A stretch of 64,000 nt of DNA from Aequorivita vitellina (GCF_022008365.1 NZ_JAIRBA010000010.1:42673-106672); one strand, 5' to 3'. Numbered from the stretch's first letter, positions 53,956-63,578 are shown. Numbers and translations are program-made. The notes: a model not told the origin generated them from the sequence alone.

Positions 53956-54483
53956 TCATTTTTTCATTTTTCCTTTCATCTTCTTCTTCATTTCAGGATT
54001 TTTTTCCATCATTTTTTGCTTCATTTCTTCCATCATTTCAGGGTTCTCATCCATCATTTCCATCATCTTTGCTTTCATCGCGTCTTTCATCGTTTTGTTG
54101 TTATGGATTTCATCCATTAGCATTTTACGACCCTTTTCGCTCTCCATCATCTTCCCAAGCATTTTTGATTGCATCTTTTGCATCATTTCAGGGTTTTTCT
54201 CCATCATCATCTGCATATGGGATTGCATTTTTTCTTTCATTTCAGGGCTTTTCTCCATCATCATTTTCATGTTTCCAGATTCCATCTTCTGCATATGCTG
54301 CTGCATCATTATTTTTTGTGCCCCTTCATTCTGCTGTGCTTGCTCGATAAATTCACTGAATTGGCTTGGGTCTGAAATTATTTCCTGATACACAGCATTC
54401 CGATTGCCCTGGATTTCCATCGTTTCAGAGGCATTAAATGCTGATTTACAGCTACCCAAGGTTCCTACTGTTGCAATAATCAA
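53956..54483 (-). CDS. Met-rich lipoprotein with a blocked ATG
   Basis: The body is a Met-rich, basic protein (KSPEMKEKMQSHMQMMMEKN, then MEKNPEMKKKMKGKMKK) like the one at 46288, with a lipobox VGTLGSC. The natural start looks like ATG at 54507, but its second codon is TGA (54502-54504); after it the frame reads TIVKTLLIIATVGTLGSC, a complete lipoprotein signal. So either a nonsense mutation hit codon 2 or translation begins at the TTG at 54483, which gives the span listed here (175 residues with a short signal). A sequencing error is also possible. Confidence 0.7.
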   Translation of the reverse strand: MIIATVGTLGSCKSAFNASETMEIQGNRNAVYQEIISDPSQFSEFIEQAQQNEGAQKIMMQQHMQKMESGNMKMMMEKSPEMKEKMQSHMQMMMEKNPEMMQKMQSKMLGKMMESEKGRKMLMDEIHNNKTMKDAMKAKMMEMMDENPEMMEEMKQKMMEKNPEMKKKMKGKMKK

Positions 54484-54555
54484 TAACGTTTTTACAATTG
54501 TTCACATTTTGATTTGATTTAAATTATTACTATTTGTTTTTAAAATTATTCCTTT

Positions 54556-56958
54556 TTAAAATCTCGCCGAAAGCCCCCCACCTGCACCAAAACGGTTGTC
54601 GTAGCTTGCCATCAATGAAAAGTCTCGTGATAAATAATATTCTACGCCTGCCTTCCAAGTTACTTCGTTCGAAAAATTATCTCCCATAGGAAGGTCGCTC
54701 ACCCATCCAAAATCTGCTTGATATTCATATTTACCAAAAATCGCGGTTCGCGGAAAGATTAAAATCTCTCTACTCAAACCAATTTGGGGTCTCAATTTAC
54801 TGTCTATGCGCATATCTAGATTGAAAAGATAGGGTGTCAAAAATCGAATCCCTGCAATGGCTGTAGTTGAAATTTCATCCAAATTATCTTCCAATTCATT
54901 TTCAATATTCACACCACCAAACACTCTAAAATAATCGTGGAGATAACGTTCATAGGTTACTTCGGCTTCTAAGTTTTGATTCCATCCATATTCTGCCAAA
55001 ACATTAAATTGGTTTCGAAGATTGGAAGCAACAAAATTAAACTCCGCCATATGCGACGCCACATCAGCCGTTGACCACACATAAAACTGATCCGCTTCCT
55101 TAATTAGATGTTTTACAGGGTATTTTTCCATTCGTGGGTCGCGAGGGGTTTCATAACTTACAACCCGTGCCATTCCGCTCATCATATGATAAAGTATATG
55201 ACAGTGAAAAAACCAATCGCCGTTTTCATCGCCATCGTTCCCACTAAATTCTATGGTAACTTGCTCCATTGGCGGAACGTTGACCGTGTGTTTCAAAGGT
55301 GAATGCTCCCCATTTTTATTGATGACCCTAAAAAAGTGACCGTGAAGGTGCATAGGGTGATGCATCATCGTTAAATTATTGAAGGTCATTCTAGTTACTT
55401 CGCCATTCTTTATTTTAATGTTGTCGGCTTCACTCAAAGGAACACCGTTCATACTCCAAAGGTAGCGTTGCATATTGCCCGTAAGATTCAAAAGAATTTC
55501 CTTTACGGGAAGATTTTTATCGTAACTAGTTTTTTCTGGAGATTTTAAATAATCGTAATTGTATTCTGAAAACATGTTCATTCCCTCCATATTTGAATGA
55601 TCCATTTCTTCTGTTTTTGAAGATGAATCTGAAGTCATTTCCATCTTAGAATGATCCATTTTGGAATGATCCATTTCCATCCCCTTCATCGTTTTAGTTG
55701 AATCTGTTTTCTTTTCCGGATTGGAATGGTTCATTTTTGAATGGTCTACTTTCTCGTCCATTGCAGCATCTTTCGGCATTTGCATATCCATGGTTCCTTC
55801 TTCCATATTCATTGCTCCCATTTGCATTCCGTATTCATCTTTCATTTCAAAACGCTCATCTTTTTTGGGTTGAAATTTTATGGCGTGTGCCCCCATTTTC
55901 ATGTCCATTTTTGCCATTTCCTGCATCATCTTTATTTTATCGGGTTTCGGAATAATTTCAGCAGAAAACACTTCTCCTTTTCCAAAATAAGCTGTAGTAT
56001 TTCCCGAACCGTCTTGCGCCATTGCGCGTAACTCAATCTTGCCATTTTGTGGAATGGTAATAATAAAGTCATAGGTTTCAGCTGTGGCTATAAATGTTTT
56101 ACTGTGTTCAACGGGAACAACGTCCAAGCCATCGGCAGAGACCAATAATGGAGGATTGCCGCCAAATGTCATCCAAAATTGCGAAGAGGCAGAACCATTT
56201 ATTATGCGCAAACGCACCTTTTCTCCTGGATTAAAATTGGGATATGTTACAGATTCTTCGCCATTGATTAAAAATGCAGGGTAATACACATCTGCAATGT
56301 CTGCTCCTCCCATTCTTTGTCGCCAAAAATCTAGTTGCGCGCCAAACGCGCCACGGGCTATCACTTTATTTAATGGGGTTGCCGTTCCTTTTTTCATTTG
56401 ATACCATTCGTTGCCACGCTTTAAGTTTCGCAGTACGCTGTGCGGATTTTCATTGGTCCAATCAGACAACATTAAAACTAAATCGTGGTCATAATCCAAG
56501 GTTTTTTCCTTGGGATGTATTAATAATGAACCAAAAACACCACTTTGCTCCTGCAGCATTGTATGGGAGTGATACCAATACGTACCCGATTGTCTAATAG
56601 GAAATTCATACTTAAAAGTTGTTCCAGGTTTTATAGGTGGCGTGGTTAAATAGGGTACTCCATCCATAAAATTTGGCAACAAGAGGCCGTGCCAGTGAAT
56701 TGAAGTCTGGACGTCCATTTCGTTTTTCACATAAATAACTGCGTATTCGCCTTCAGTAAACTCCAAAGTTGGCCCTGGAATGGTTCCGTTAACCGTCATT
56801 CCTTTAGTCTCTTTCCCTGCTTTATTTACCATTTCTTCTTTGATAACCAAAGTGTATTCCCGAACTGGCAGATTATCAGGATTGCCTTCTACTATTTGTG
56901 CAAATCCCTGATTGCAGCCAATTAAAAGCAGGATTATAAAAAATTTAAAATGGTTCAT
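54556..56958 (-). CDS. copA: Multicopper oxidase fused to CopB-like outer-membrane barrel
   Basis: An 800-residue protein. Signal peptide (FKFFIILLLIGCNQGFAQ). Three cupredoxin domains give the copper motifs IHWHGLLLPNF, WYHSHTMLQEQSG, HPMHLHGHFFRV and WFFHCHILYHMMSGM. Residues about 366-456 are a Met/His-rich linker with DHSKM units. After about residue 620 a new domain begins (QFYVWSTADVASHMAEFNFV), ending in a barrel with LSARF and a C-terminal Phe, as in CopB/PcoB outer-membrane proteins. The enzyme oxidises Cu(I) to Cu(II); the fusion would tie it to the outer membrane. The gene symbol follows the PcoA/CopA oxidase, not the ATPase. Confidence 0.88.
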   Translation of the reverse strand: MNHFKFFIILLLIGCNQGFAQIVEGNPDNLPVREYTLVIKEEMVNKAGKETKGMTVNGTIPGPTLEFTEGEYAVIYVKNEMDVQTSIHWHGLLLPNFMDGVPYLTTPPIKPGTTFKYEFPIRQSGTYWYHSHTMLQEQSGVFGSLLIHPKEKTLDYDHDLVLMLSDWTNENPHSVLRNLKRGNEWYQMKKGTATPLNKVIARGAFGAQLDFWRQRMGGADIADVYYPAFLINGEESVTYPNFNPGEKVRLRIINGSASSQFWMTFGGNPPLLVSADGLDVVPVEHSKTFIATAETYDFIITIPQNGKIELRAMAQDGSGNTTAYFGKGEVFSAEIIPKPDKIKMMQEMAKMDMKMGAHAIKFQPKKDERFEMKDEYGMQMGAMNMEEGTMDMQMPKDAAMDEKVDHSKMNHSNPEKKTDSTKTMKGMEMDHSKMDHSKMEMTSDSSSKTEEMDHSNMEGMNMFSEYNYDYLKSPEKTSYDKNLPVKEILLNLTGNMQRYLWSMNGVPLSEADNIKIKNGEVTRMTFNNLTMMHHPMHLHGHFFRVINKNGEHSPLKHTVNVPPMEQVTIEFSGNDGDENGDWFFHCHILYHMMSGMARVVSYETPRDPRMEKYPVKHLIKEADQFYVWSTADVASHMAEFNFVASNLRNQFNVLAEYGWNQNLEAEVTYERYLHDYFRVFGGVNIENELEDNLDEISTTAIAGIRFLTPYLFNLDMRIDSKLRPQIGLSREILIFPRTAIFGKYEYQADFGWVSDLPMGDNFSNEVTWKAGVEYYLSRDFSLMASYDNRFGAGGGLSARF

Positions 56959-57021
56959 TTTTTAATATTTTTTAGATTATTGAAAATGTTTTTTTACTGA
57001 AATAAGACGATTGCATATTTA

Positions 57022-58263
57022 TCATTTTTCAGCTGTATAATAATCAATTATGCTCTTCTGAATATAATAGGCACCTATAGCTTCAATGCGGCTAATTTGA
57101 AATTTCAACTGCAGTTCCTGTACATCCAAAACCTCCCTAAAATCTATAGTACCCGTCTCATAGTTTTTAAACAAAATTTCGGTCGCGTTTTGTGCTTGTT
57201 TTAAATTGTTGTCCTGCGTCTCCAAACTTATACGCGCAGAGTTTCTATTTCTTATCGCAGTTTGCAGCTGGGTCATTAACGAGTTTTCAGAAGCTTGTTT
57301 TTGAATTTCAAGCTCTTCGAATTTCAATTTGTTCTGTCTCGTGACGGATTTATATTTCTTGTTGAATATGGGGATTGAGAGCGTTGCCATTGGCATTAGC
57401 ATATTCGGTGCCTCATTTAAAAGCATATACTGCACCCCTATTCCAAAATCTGGCGCGCTTTCTTTTTTATTCAGAATATCTGCCTGTGAAACCACCTCGT
57501 TCAGCTCGTTAAACTTTGTTATTTCGGGATGTAGCATAAGTGTGCTGAAATCTATTTCAACATCTTTCTCTGGAATTGTCCAGCTATCACTTATAGAAAC
57601 ATCAGTTACTTCCTCTCGATTCAGTATTTTATTGAAAGTGGTAAGTTCCGCCGCATAATTCTGTTCCAATACCAATTTTGTTTTAAGAAGGTCGTTTTGT
57701 CGCATCTGAAGACGTAGCACTGACACCGCTGTAGCCTGCCCCACCTCCACAGAGGCTAATGCCATTTGTTCATAAGCCCGCAAAAGCTCAATATTGGAAT
57801 CCAATACCTCTTGTTTTTTAGTTATTTCATATAAACGGTAATAGGATTGCGACACCGCCATTGCGATTTTTCTTTTGGCTATTTCTATGTCCACAAAATC
57901 GGCATCGGCCATTGCAGTGGCATATTTACCGCGCGCAGAAATAGTTCCAAACCAGGGAAGCATTTGCATCACCGAAAATTCCCCCTGCTGCATCATCGGC
58001 ATTTCGGTTTTACTAAGCGTATATCCCCCTGAAAACTGGGTATCTGGTAACGTGCTGGTCTCCGACACCTTTTCCGTAGCAATAGCGTGTTGCTTTTCAA
58101 CTGCTTGAATATTGGGATTGTTCCTAACAGCCTCATCAATAAAGGTTTCCAGCTGTTGGCCTTGTGCGGACCAACTCAAGAATATTAGCGAAAAAAGAAA
58201 TATCCTTGGCATCCAAAATTTCGGATTTCTCGAAAGAAATGTTGTTTTAAAATTTGAATTCAT
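57022..58263 (-). CDS. cusC: CusC-type outer-membrane channel
   Basis: A 413-residue TolC-family protein with a signal (FLFSLIFLSWSAQG) and the two OEP helix-rich repeats (NIQAVEKQHAIATEKVSETS, then LMTQLQTAIRNRNSARISLE). MQQGEFSVMQMLPWFGTIS near residue 90 has a Met-rich segment, common in copper-linked channels. It starts 2 nt after the CusA stop and precedes the multicopper oxidase. It is the outer-membrane exit duct for CusA; the adaptor CusB is encoded 9 kb away. Confidence 0.9.
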   Translation of the reverse strand: MNSNFKTTFLSRNPKFWMPRIFLFSLIFLSWSAQGQQLETFIDEAVRNNPNIQAVEKQHAIATEKVSETSTLPDTQFSGGYTLSKTEMPMMQQGEFSVMQMLPWFGTISARGKYATAMADADFVDIEIAKRKIAMAVSQSYYRLYEITKKQEVLDSNIELLRAYEQMALASVEVGQATAVSVLRLQMRQNDLLKTKLVLEQNYAAELTTFNKILNREEVTDVSISDSWTIPEKDVEIDFSTLMLHPEITKFNELNEVVSQADILNKKESAPDFGIGVQYMLLNEAPNMLMPMATLSIPIFNKKYKSVTRQNKLKFEELEIQKQASENSLMTQLQTAIRNRNSARISLETQDNNLKQAQNATEILFKNYETGTIDFREVLDVQELQLKFQISRIEAIGAYYIQKSIIDYYTAEK

Positions 58264-58265
58264 TT

Positions 58266-61200
58266 CTAGCTTGCTTTAAGGGTTCTTAATTTATTTTTCA
58301 ATTTTGCTTCTTTTCTCCAACTGAATAAAACCGGAACTACAAAAAGAGTGATCAACGCAATCAACATCCCGCCAAAACTCGGGATGGCCATTGGGATCAT
58401 TATATCGCTTCCCCTCCCTGTAGAAGTCAGGATTGGGAACAAGGCCAAAATTGTGGTAGCTGTAGTCATCAAACAGGGACGTATTCTCTTCATTCCTGCC
58501 TCTACTACGGAAGCACGAATTTCCTTTACATTTTCAGGATCGTTCCTGTCAAAGGTTTGTGTAAGATAAGTGGCCATTACAACGCCATCATCGGTTGCAA
58601 TTCCGAAAAGGGCAATAAAACCAACCCAGACAGCGACACTTAAATTGATGGTATGCATCTGAAACATATCTCGTAAGTTCTCTCCAAAAAAATTGAAGTT
58701 TAAAAACCAATCCTGTCCGTAAAACCAAATCATCAAAAAACCACCTGCAAAAGCTACCGCAATTCCCGTAAACACCATTAATGAAGTGGATACAGAGCGA
58801 AATTGGAAATAAAGGATCAAAAAGATAATCCCTAATGCCAAGGGTACTATTACGGAAAGGGTTTTTTCAGCCCGTAATTGGTTTTCATAAGTTCCGGTAA
58901 ACTGATAGTTAATTCCTTTGGGGACTATAAGTTCCCCGTTATCAATTTTTTCATTAATCAAGGCCTGAGCATTTTCTACAACATCAACTTCCGCGAAACC
59001 GTCAAGTTTATCAAATAATACATATCCTACCAAAAAAGTATCCTCACTTTTTATAACCTGTGGTCCCTGCTCATATTTTATCTCCACAAGCTCGCCCAAC
59101 GGTACCGGATTACCCTTTTCTACGGGTACGTATATATTTTTTAAATCATCGGGATTAGCGCGCAATTCACGTGGGTATCGCACCCGCACTCCGTAGCGCT
59201 CCCTACCTTCCACAGTTTGGGTCAAAGGCATTCCTCCTACCGCTACCTGCAGAATTTGTTGAACATCTTCAATAGAAACACCGTATCGGGCAAGACGCTC
59301 TCTTTTTATGTCAATTAAAAGATAGGGTTTCCCAACGATGCGATCGGCAAAAACGGCTTCTACTTTTACACCTTCAGCGTGTTTTATGATCTCTTCCAAC
59401 TCCAATCCAAAAGCTTCAATCTGTCGAAGATCTTGCCCTTTCACCTTAATTCCCATAGGCGCGCGCATTCCTGTTTGCAACATTACCAACCTTGTTTCAA
59501 TAGGCTGCAACTTTGGTGCGGAGGTTACGCCAGGGATTCTGGTAACGCGTACTATTTCATTCCAAATGTCGTCAGGAGATTTTATCTCCGGCCTCCAGTT
59601 TCTGTAAAATTCGCCATCGTCATCGGGGATAAGGCTTTGGTCTTTCACAAAAAATGGATCTGCAATTTCTGATTCATTATAATTGTCCTCATTCCCTACC
59701 TCACTATTGGGGTTCAGTACTAGACGGCCATCTCTTAGTATAAATAGTCCATCTTTATTCACTTTAAACCTTTGACGCTTCCCATCTTCATTCAGCGCGT
59801 ATTCCGACTTGTATTCTATGATGTTTTCATACATCGATAAAGGTGCAGGGTCAAGTGCAGATTCCGTACGTCCAGACTTTCCTACCACCGTTTTAATCTC
59901 CGGAATACTCGCTACTGCCATATCCATTTGCTGCAACACGCGTTTATTCTCTTCTACCCCTGCATGAGGCATTGAGGTGGGCATCAATAGAAAGGAACCT
60001 TCATTTAAGGAGGGCATAAATTCCTTGCCCGTATTCTGCATGATCAAAACTCCAAGAATGACAATAAGAGTCGGTACCGAAAGAAATAAAATTTTATTGC
60101 GCAGAGCCCACCCAAGAATCCGAGTATAATAATGCTGAAACACCCAAAATATGGCCAATAATCCAAAACAGATTAAGCCTACAAATAACAGGTTCGAAAA
60201 TATACTTCTATCCACGCCTAGGGGTCGCCAGAATTCAGCCAATAAGAAGACAACGGCAAAAGCTGAAATAAATATGTTAATGCTATTGGCGTGTTTATCT
60301 GATAGCGTTAATCTGTCGGAGATTTTGGAAGCAAACTTTTCATCTTTTAAGAGTCCGGTGATCCCGAAACCAATTAGGATTAGCCCTAACCAATATCCAA
60401 AAACTATGGCTCCAATTCCTATAATAATTAGTATTCCGCTTATTAGATTCCCTGTAGTTTTCCGAATGCTTTTTCTTCGGAATAAAAAGGCTGCAAAAGG
60501 AGGAATAAGAAATAGCGCCACCATAAATGCAGCTACCAATGCCATTGTTTTAGTGAAGGCCAAGGGGCGGAATAATTTTCCTTCCGCGCCAATCATTGTA
60601 AATACAGGGACAAAGCTGATAATTGTTGTCAAAACAGCGGTGAGAATGGCTCCCGAAACTTCAGCACTTGCCTCATAGACAACGGTATTGATTGGCTGTT
60701 TTACACCAGTTTCGCCATAACGCACTTCTTCTTCATCGAGATGCCTGATTATATTTTCAGTGAGTATAATCCCAATATCCACCATGGTCCCAATTGCAAT
60801 TGCAATACCCGATAATGCAACAATATTGGCATCAACGTTAAAGAACTTCATCGCAATAAAGACCATTAATACCGCAACGGGCAACAGACCCGAAATGAGT
60901 ATAGAGGCTCTTAGGTTAAAGACCATCACGATAATCACAAAAATCGTGATGAGTATTTCTAGGCTTAAGGCTTCGTCAAGCGTGTTTAAAGTTTCCTGGA
61001 TAAGTATCGATCGGTCGTAAAAAGGGACTACAGTAAGTTGCGATACCGTGCCGTCTGAAAGCTCTTTGGAAGGTAGACCGGCACTAAGTTCCGCTAGCTT
61101 TTCCTTTACGTTGTTGATAACCTCCATTGGGTTTGCACCGTATCGAGCCGTAATTACTCCACCAACAACTTCCGCTCCTTCTTTGTCCAAAATCCCTCTC

Positions 61201-62066
61201 CGGGGCGCTGGTCCTAAACTTACCTTCGCTATATCCTTAATCCGTATGGAAGTATAATTTTCTGAAGTAACAACGGCGTCTTCAATATCCGATACAGACT
61301 TAATATAGCCAAGACCCCTAACCAAGTATTCAACCTGATTGATCTCCATGGTTTGGGCGCCGATATCTTTATTGCTTTCCTTAACTGCCTTGACGATTTC
61401 CGAAAGGCTGATATTGTATTGGCGCATCAACTCGGGTTTCACGTCGATTTGATATTCCTGTACATAACCCCCAATCGATGCTACCTCTGAAACTCCACTT
61501 GCTGAGGAAAGCGCATATTTTACATAGTAATCCTGAATGCTTCGCAATTCGTGCAGATCCCAACCTCCTGTTACATTGCCATTTTTATCGCGACCTTCAA
61601 GTGTGTACCAATAAATCTGTCCAAGTCCTGTGGCATCAGGGCCTAAAGATGGATTAACGCCCTCGGGAAGCAAGCCAGCAGGCAAGGAATTTAGTTTTTC
61701 CAAAATCCGACTTCGGCTCCAATAGAACTCTATATCCTCTTCAAAAATGATATAGATGCTCGAAAAGCCGAACATCGAAGAACTACGGATGGTTTTCACC
61801 CCTGGGATTCCCAAAAGTGTTGTAGTTAGGGGATAGCTTATTTGGTCTTCTATATCCTGTGGGGAACGGCCCTCCCATTTGGTATAAACAATTTGCTGGT
61901 TTTCACCAATATCGGGGATAGCATCTACGGCAACAGGGTTGGTGGGTAGAAAACCAGTATCCCAGTTAAAAGGGGCATTTACAACGCCCATACCTATGAA
62001 AAGTGCGAGCAACAAAACTGCGACCAGCTTGTTCTCTATGAGAAATTTTATGCTTTTATTCAGCAT
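58266..62066 (-). CDS. cusA: CusA-type Cu/Ag RND efflux pump
   Basis: A 1266-residue heavy-metal RND transporter. TM4 has IAIGTMVDIGIILTENIIRH, close to the HME4 (Cu+/Ag+) form and unlike the CzcA-type DFGxxVDG of the pump at 18993. The first porter domain starts ISYPLTTTLLGIPGVKTIRS. It is longer than typical CusA (about 1050) because of two insertions: a block of about 100 residues after TM6 (DEKFASKISDRLTLSDKHAN region) and one near residue 760 with an acidic loop (VGNEDNYNESEIADPF). Unlike czcA it has no fused channel. Preceded by a structured leader (62079-62199). Confidence 0.93.
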   Translation of the reverse strand: MLNKSIKFLIENKLVAVLLLALFIGMGVVNAPFNWDTGFLPTNPVAVDAIPDIGENQQIVYTKWEGRSPQDIEDQISYPLTTTLLGIPGVKTIRSSSMFGFSSIYIIFEEDIEFYWSRSRILEKLNSLPAGLLPEGVNPSLGPDATGLGQIYWYTLEGRDKNGNVTGGWDLHELRSIQDYYVKYALSSASGVSEVASIGGYVQEYQIDVKPELMRQYNISLSEIVKAVKESNKDIGAQTMEINQVEYLVRGLGYIKSVSDIEDAVVTSENYTSIRIKDIAKVSLGPAPRRGILDKEGAEVVGGVITARYGANPMEVINNVKEKLAELSAGLPSKELSDGTVSQLTVVPFYDRSILIQETLNTLDEALSLEILITIFVIIVMVFNLRASILISGLLPVAVLMVFIAMKFFNVDANIVALSGIAIAIGTMVDIGIILTENIIRHLDEEEVRYGETGVKQPINTVVYEASAEVSGAILTAVLTTIISFVPVFTMIGAEGKLFRPLAFTKTMALVAAFMVALFLIPPFAAFLFRRKSIRKTTGNLISGILIIIGIGAIVFGYWLGLILIGFGITGLLKDEKFASKISDRLTLSDKHANSINIFISAFAVVFLLAEFWRPLGVDRSIFSNLLFVGLICFGLLAIFWVFQHYYTRILGWALRNKILFLSVPTLIVILGVLIMQNTGKEFMPSLNEGSFLLMPTSMPHAGVEENKRVLQQMDMAVASIPEIKTVVGKSGRTESALDPAPLSMYENIIEYKSEYALNEDGKRQRFKVNKDGLFILRDGRLVLNPNSEVGNEDNYNESEIADPFFVKDQSLIPDDDGEFYRNWRPEIKSPDDIWNEIVRVTRIPGVTSAPKLQPIETRLVMLQTGMRAPMGIKVKGQDLRQIEAFGLELEEIIKHAEGVKVEAVFADRIVGKPYLLIDIKRERLARYGVSIEDVQQILQVAVGGMPLTQTVEGRERYGVRVRYPRELRANPDDLKNIYVPVEKGNPVPLGELVEIKYEQGPQVIKSEDTFLVGYVLFDKLDGFAEVDVVENAQALINEKIDNGELIVPKGINYQFTGTYENQLRAEKTLSVIVPLALGIIFLILYFQFRSVSTSLMVFTGIAVAFAGGFLMIWFYGQDWFLNFNFFGENLRDMFQMHTINLSVAVWVGFIALFGIATDDGVVMATYLTQTFDRNDPENVKEIRASVVEAGMKRIRPCLMTTATTILALFPILTSTGRGSDIMIPMAIPSFGGMLIALITLFVVPVLFSWRKEAKLKNKLRTLKAS

Positions 62067-62078
62067 GTGTATTGATTG

Positions 62079-62199
62079 TTAAACAGTTAAACATTGAATA
62101 AGATTCTGATGCAATCAGAAAATTAAACACAACGAAATGACCCCAGAATGGTTATAACCATTAGGATAATCTTTCCGATAGTTATCGGAAACTGTTTAA
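62079..62199 (-). promoter_or_regulatory. Structured four-helix leader before cusA
   Basis: On the minus strand a closing stem TTAAACAGTT/AACTGTTTAA (arms 62190-62199 and 62079-62088) encloses three perfect hairpins. They are TTTCCGAT-AACT-ATCGGAAA (62172-62191, overlapping the closing arm by 2 nt), AATGGTTATAACCATT (62147-62162) and TTCTGAT-TGC-ATCAGAA (62104-62120). It fills the gap between the stop of the upstream gene (62202) and the cusA ATG (62066). It shares GATARCTAT, ATTGCATC and ATGTTTAA(A)CTG, in this order, with the element before czcA and is almost the same length. Confidence 0.55.
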
Positions 62200-62201
62200 A
62201 A

Positions 62202-62618
62202 TCAAATTAAATAAGTCTCGTGTAGCTTTTGTATATCCCGTATGAGAAAGGGAGGAGCGTAATCTCTAAAAGGAACGATGTTAGTGTCTAAATCCTCAAA
62301 TAGATTTACATAAGAATAAAAGAAAGTAGCAACAAAAGTTTGTTGCTCAAAAGATAAGGTATCTAATGAAATTTTTAATTCGTCCTGCCCTTCAATAACA
62401 ACTTGTTTATCTGAACAACAGGGTTTTTCAGAAACCCCACTTTCACAACTATTCATAGGCTGTTCCGATTCCATCCCACAGGTCTCTACGTCGTGAACTA
62501 CAGAAAAATCAACTAGAGCCTCTCCACAATAATGAATATCCACAGTGAACGACATAGTGGTAAATAAAACTATGGTCGCCAGACAAACGGATACTATTTT
62601 ATGGAAAAATGCTTTCAT
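62202..62618 (-). CDS. HYC_CC_PP-type secreted metal-binding protein
   Basis: A 138-residue protein with a signal (IVSVCLATIVLFTTMSFTVD) and the family hallmark DIHYCGEALVDFSV, then SGVSEKPCCSDKQVV. The CC pair, several further Cys residues and a C-terminal DYAPPFL (the PP of the name) fit the HYC_CC_PP family, which is found next to RND pumps. It is the first gene of the cusA-cusC-oxidase operon. A periplasmic copper-binding or relay role is likely. The protein at 23526 is a divergent relative. Confidence 0.82.
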   Translation of the reverse strand: MKAFFHKIVSVCLATIVLFTTMSFTVDIHYCGEALVDFSVVHDVETCGMESEQPMNSCESGVSEKPCCSDKQVVIEGQDELKISLDTLSFEQQTFVATFFYSYVNLFEDLDTNIVPFRDYAPPFLIRDIQKLHETYLI

Positions 62619-62625
62619 GACCTTG

Positions 62626-62633
62626 CAAACTTA
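62626..62633 (-). promoter_or_regulatory. -7 box of the cus operon
   Basis: The minus strand reads TAAGTTTG, a TAnnTTTG box, 7 nt upstream of the ATG at 62618, giving a very short leader as for the czc operon. No clear -33 TTG at the usual distance. Placed where the operon's first gene begins. Confidence 0.4.
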
Positions 62634-62772
62634 ATCAAAATTATTCATTTTTCTAAACTATTATTTGCTTTTTAAATTATTTATCGTAAATAACGACCAT
62701 CCCTTCTAGTAGATATAAAGGCTTTTGTATTTAATAGCTCTCGCTAAGTCAACCATAATCAAAAGAGTTTAG

Positions 62773-62811
62773 AAAAAATTGAACAACCCTCTATGCGTTA
62801 CTCAATTTTTT
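62773..62811. terminator. AT-rich inverted repeat (possible bidirectional terminator)
   Basis: AAAAAATTGA (62773-62782) and TCAATTTTTT (62802-62811) pair perfectly, and each strand ends the stem in a run of six Ts. The stem is weak in G+C, so termination would be inefficient. It lies about 150 nt upstream of the HYC_CC_PP gene, so it could shield the cus promoter from read-through. Confidence 0.35.
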
Positions 62812-63282
62812 GAAAAATAGCATAATTTCAAATATTCCGTCTGCTCAACTACAATTGGAATTTCAGGTTGTCCATATTAATGATATAAATGGAAAATATA
62901 AAAAGCTATTCCCCGAGGTGAAAACTTTATTTTGAATAAATATAATTCAATTCTTAAACTAGTTTCTCATATTTCAGTATCATTAACCACTCCTTTCCAT
63001 TTGCTACAGAATCAGTTAAATTCGGTTCGCTCTTTTTCTGTCACACTTTTTGTAGTATGATTATACACCCATGTAGCCCATTCCTTTTTTTTTTTAAGCC
63101 CATATATTTTAAATAGCGGCACAACAAAAAAGCAAATGTGAAACATTCACGAACACAATATTATAAAATATAAACTAGTGAGTAAAGAGCCACAAATCCG
63201 TCTTCTCAAAAACACTCAGTTACGGTGTCCGAACGGAGTCGAGGAAAAACAAAAAATCCGCCAGAAAAGGGAAGTGTCGATA

Positions 63283-63390
63283 GGGTCTATATTTACATAA
63301 TGGTCTGTTATAGAAGCAACCGTAAGAAATAAGATAAAAAAACAAAATCCTGCTGCGGTGGTTCTATAACGCCATTATGTAAAATAGCCC
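63283..63390. repeat. Long inverted repeat, attachment-site-like
   Basis: The arm 63283-63315 (GGGTCTATATTTACATAATG and onward to GTTATAGAA) and the arm 63361-63390 are inverted copies. The core TTTACATAATGG and GTTATAGAA are identical in both, with 1-3 nt gaps between. They are separated by 45 nt. It could be a recombination site for an integrase or the end of a mobile unit. No integrase gene is inside the window. Confidence 0.45.
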
Positions 63391-63527
63391 AAGCCGCTCA
63401 CATCCGTCCCACAACCAAGTTTTCACACCTCCATAAAAATTGTCTTTCAGTCAAATTCCTCCTCCCCCAGCCACTCACATTCGGCTATTAAATTATCTTT
63501 TCAAAAATATTTTTCATTAAAAGCCGC

Positions 63528-63578
63528 CCTCCGAAACTTCAGTGAAGAAAGATCCACGTCCTCCGAAGCTTCAGCGTA
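63528..63578. repeat. Diverged 19-nt direct repeat
   Basis: CCTCCGAAACTTCAGTGAA (63528-63546) and CCTCCGAAGCTTCAGCGTA (63560-63578) match at 16 of 19 positions with a 32-bp period. No coding role seen. Its origin is unclear. Confidence 0.4.

Noticed and set aside
60151..60678. A 175-codon plus-strand frame
   Set aside because: Antisense to cusA membrane segments; Ile/Lys/Asn-rich composition typical of a shadow frame.
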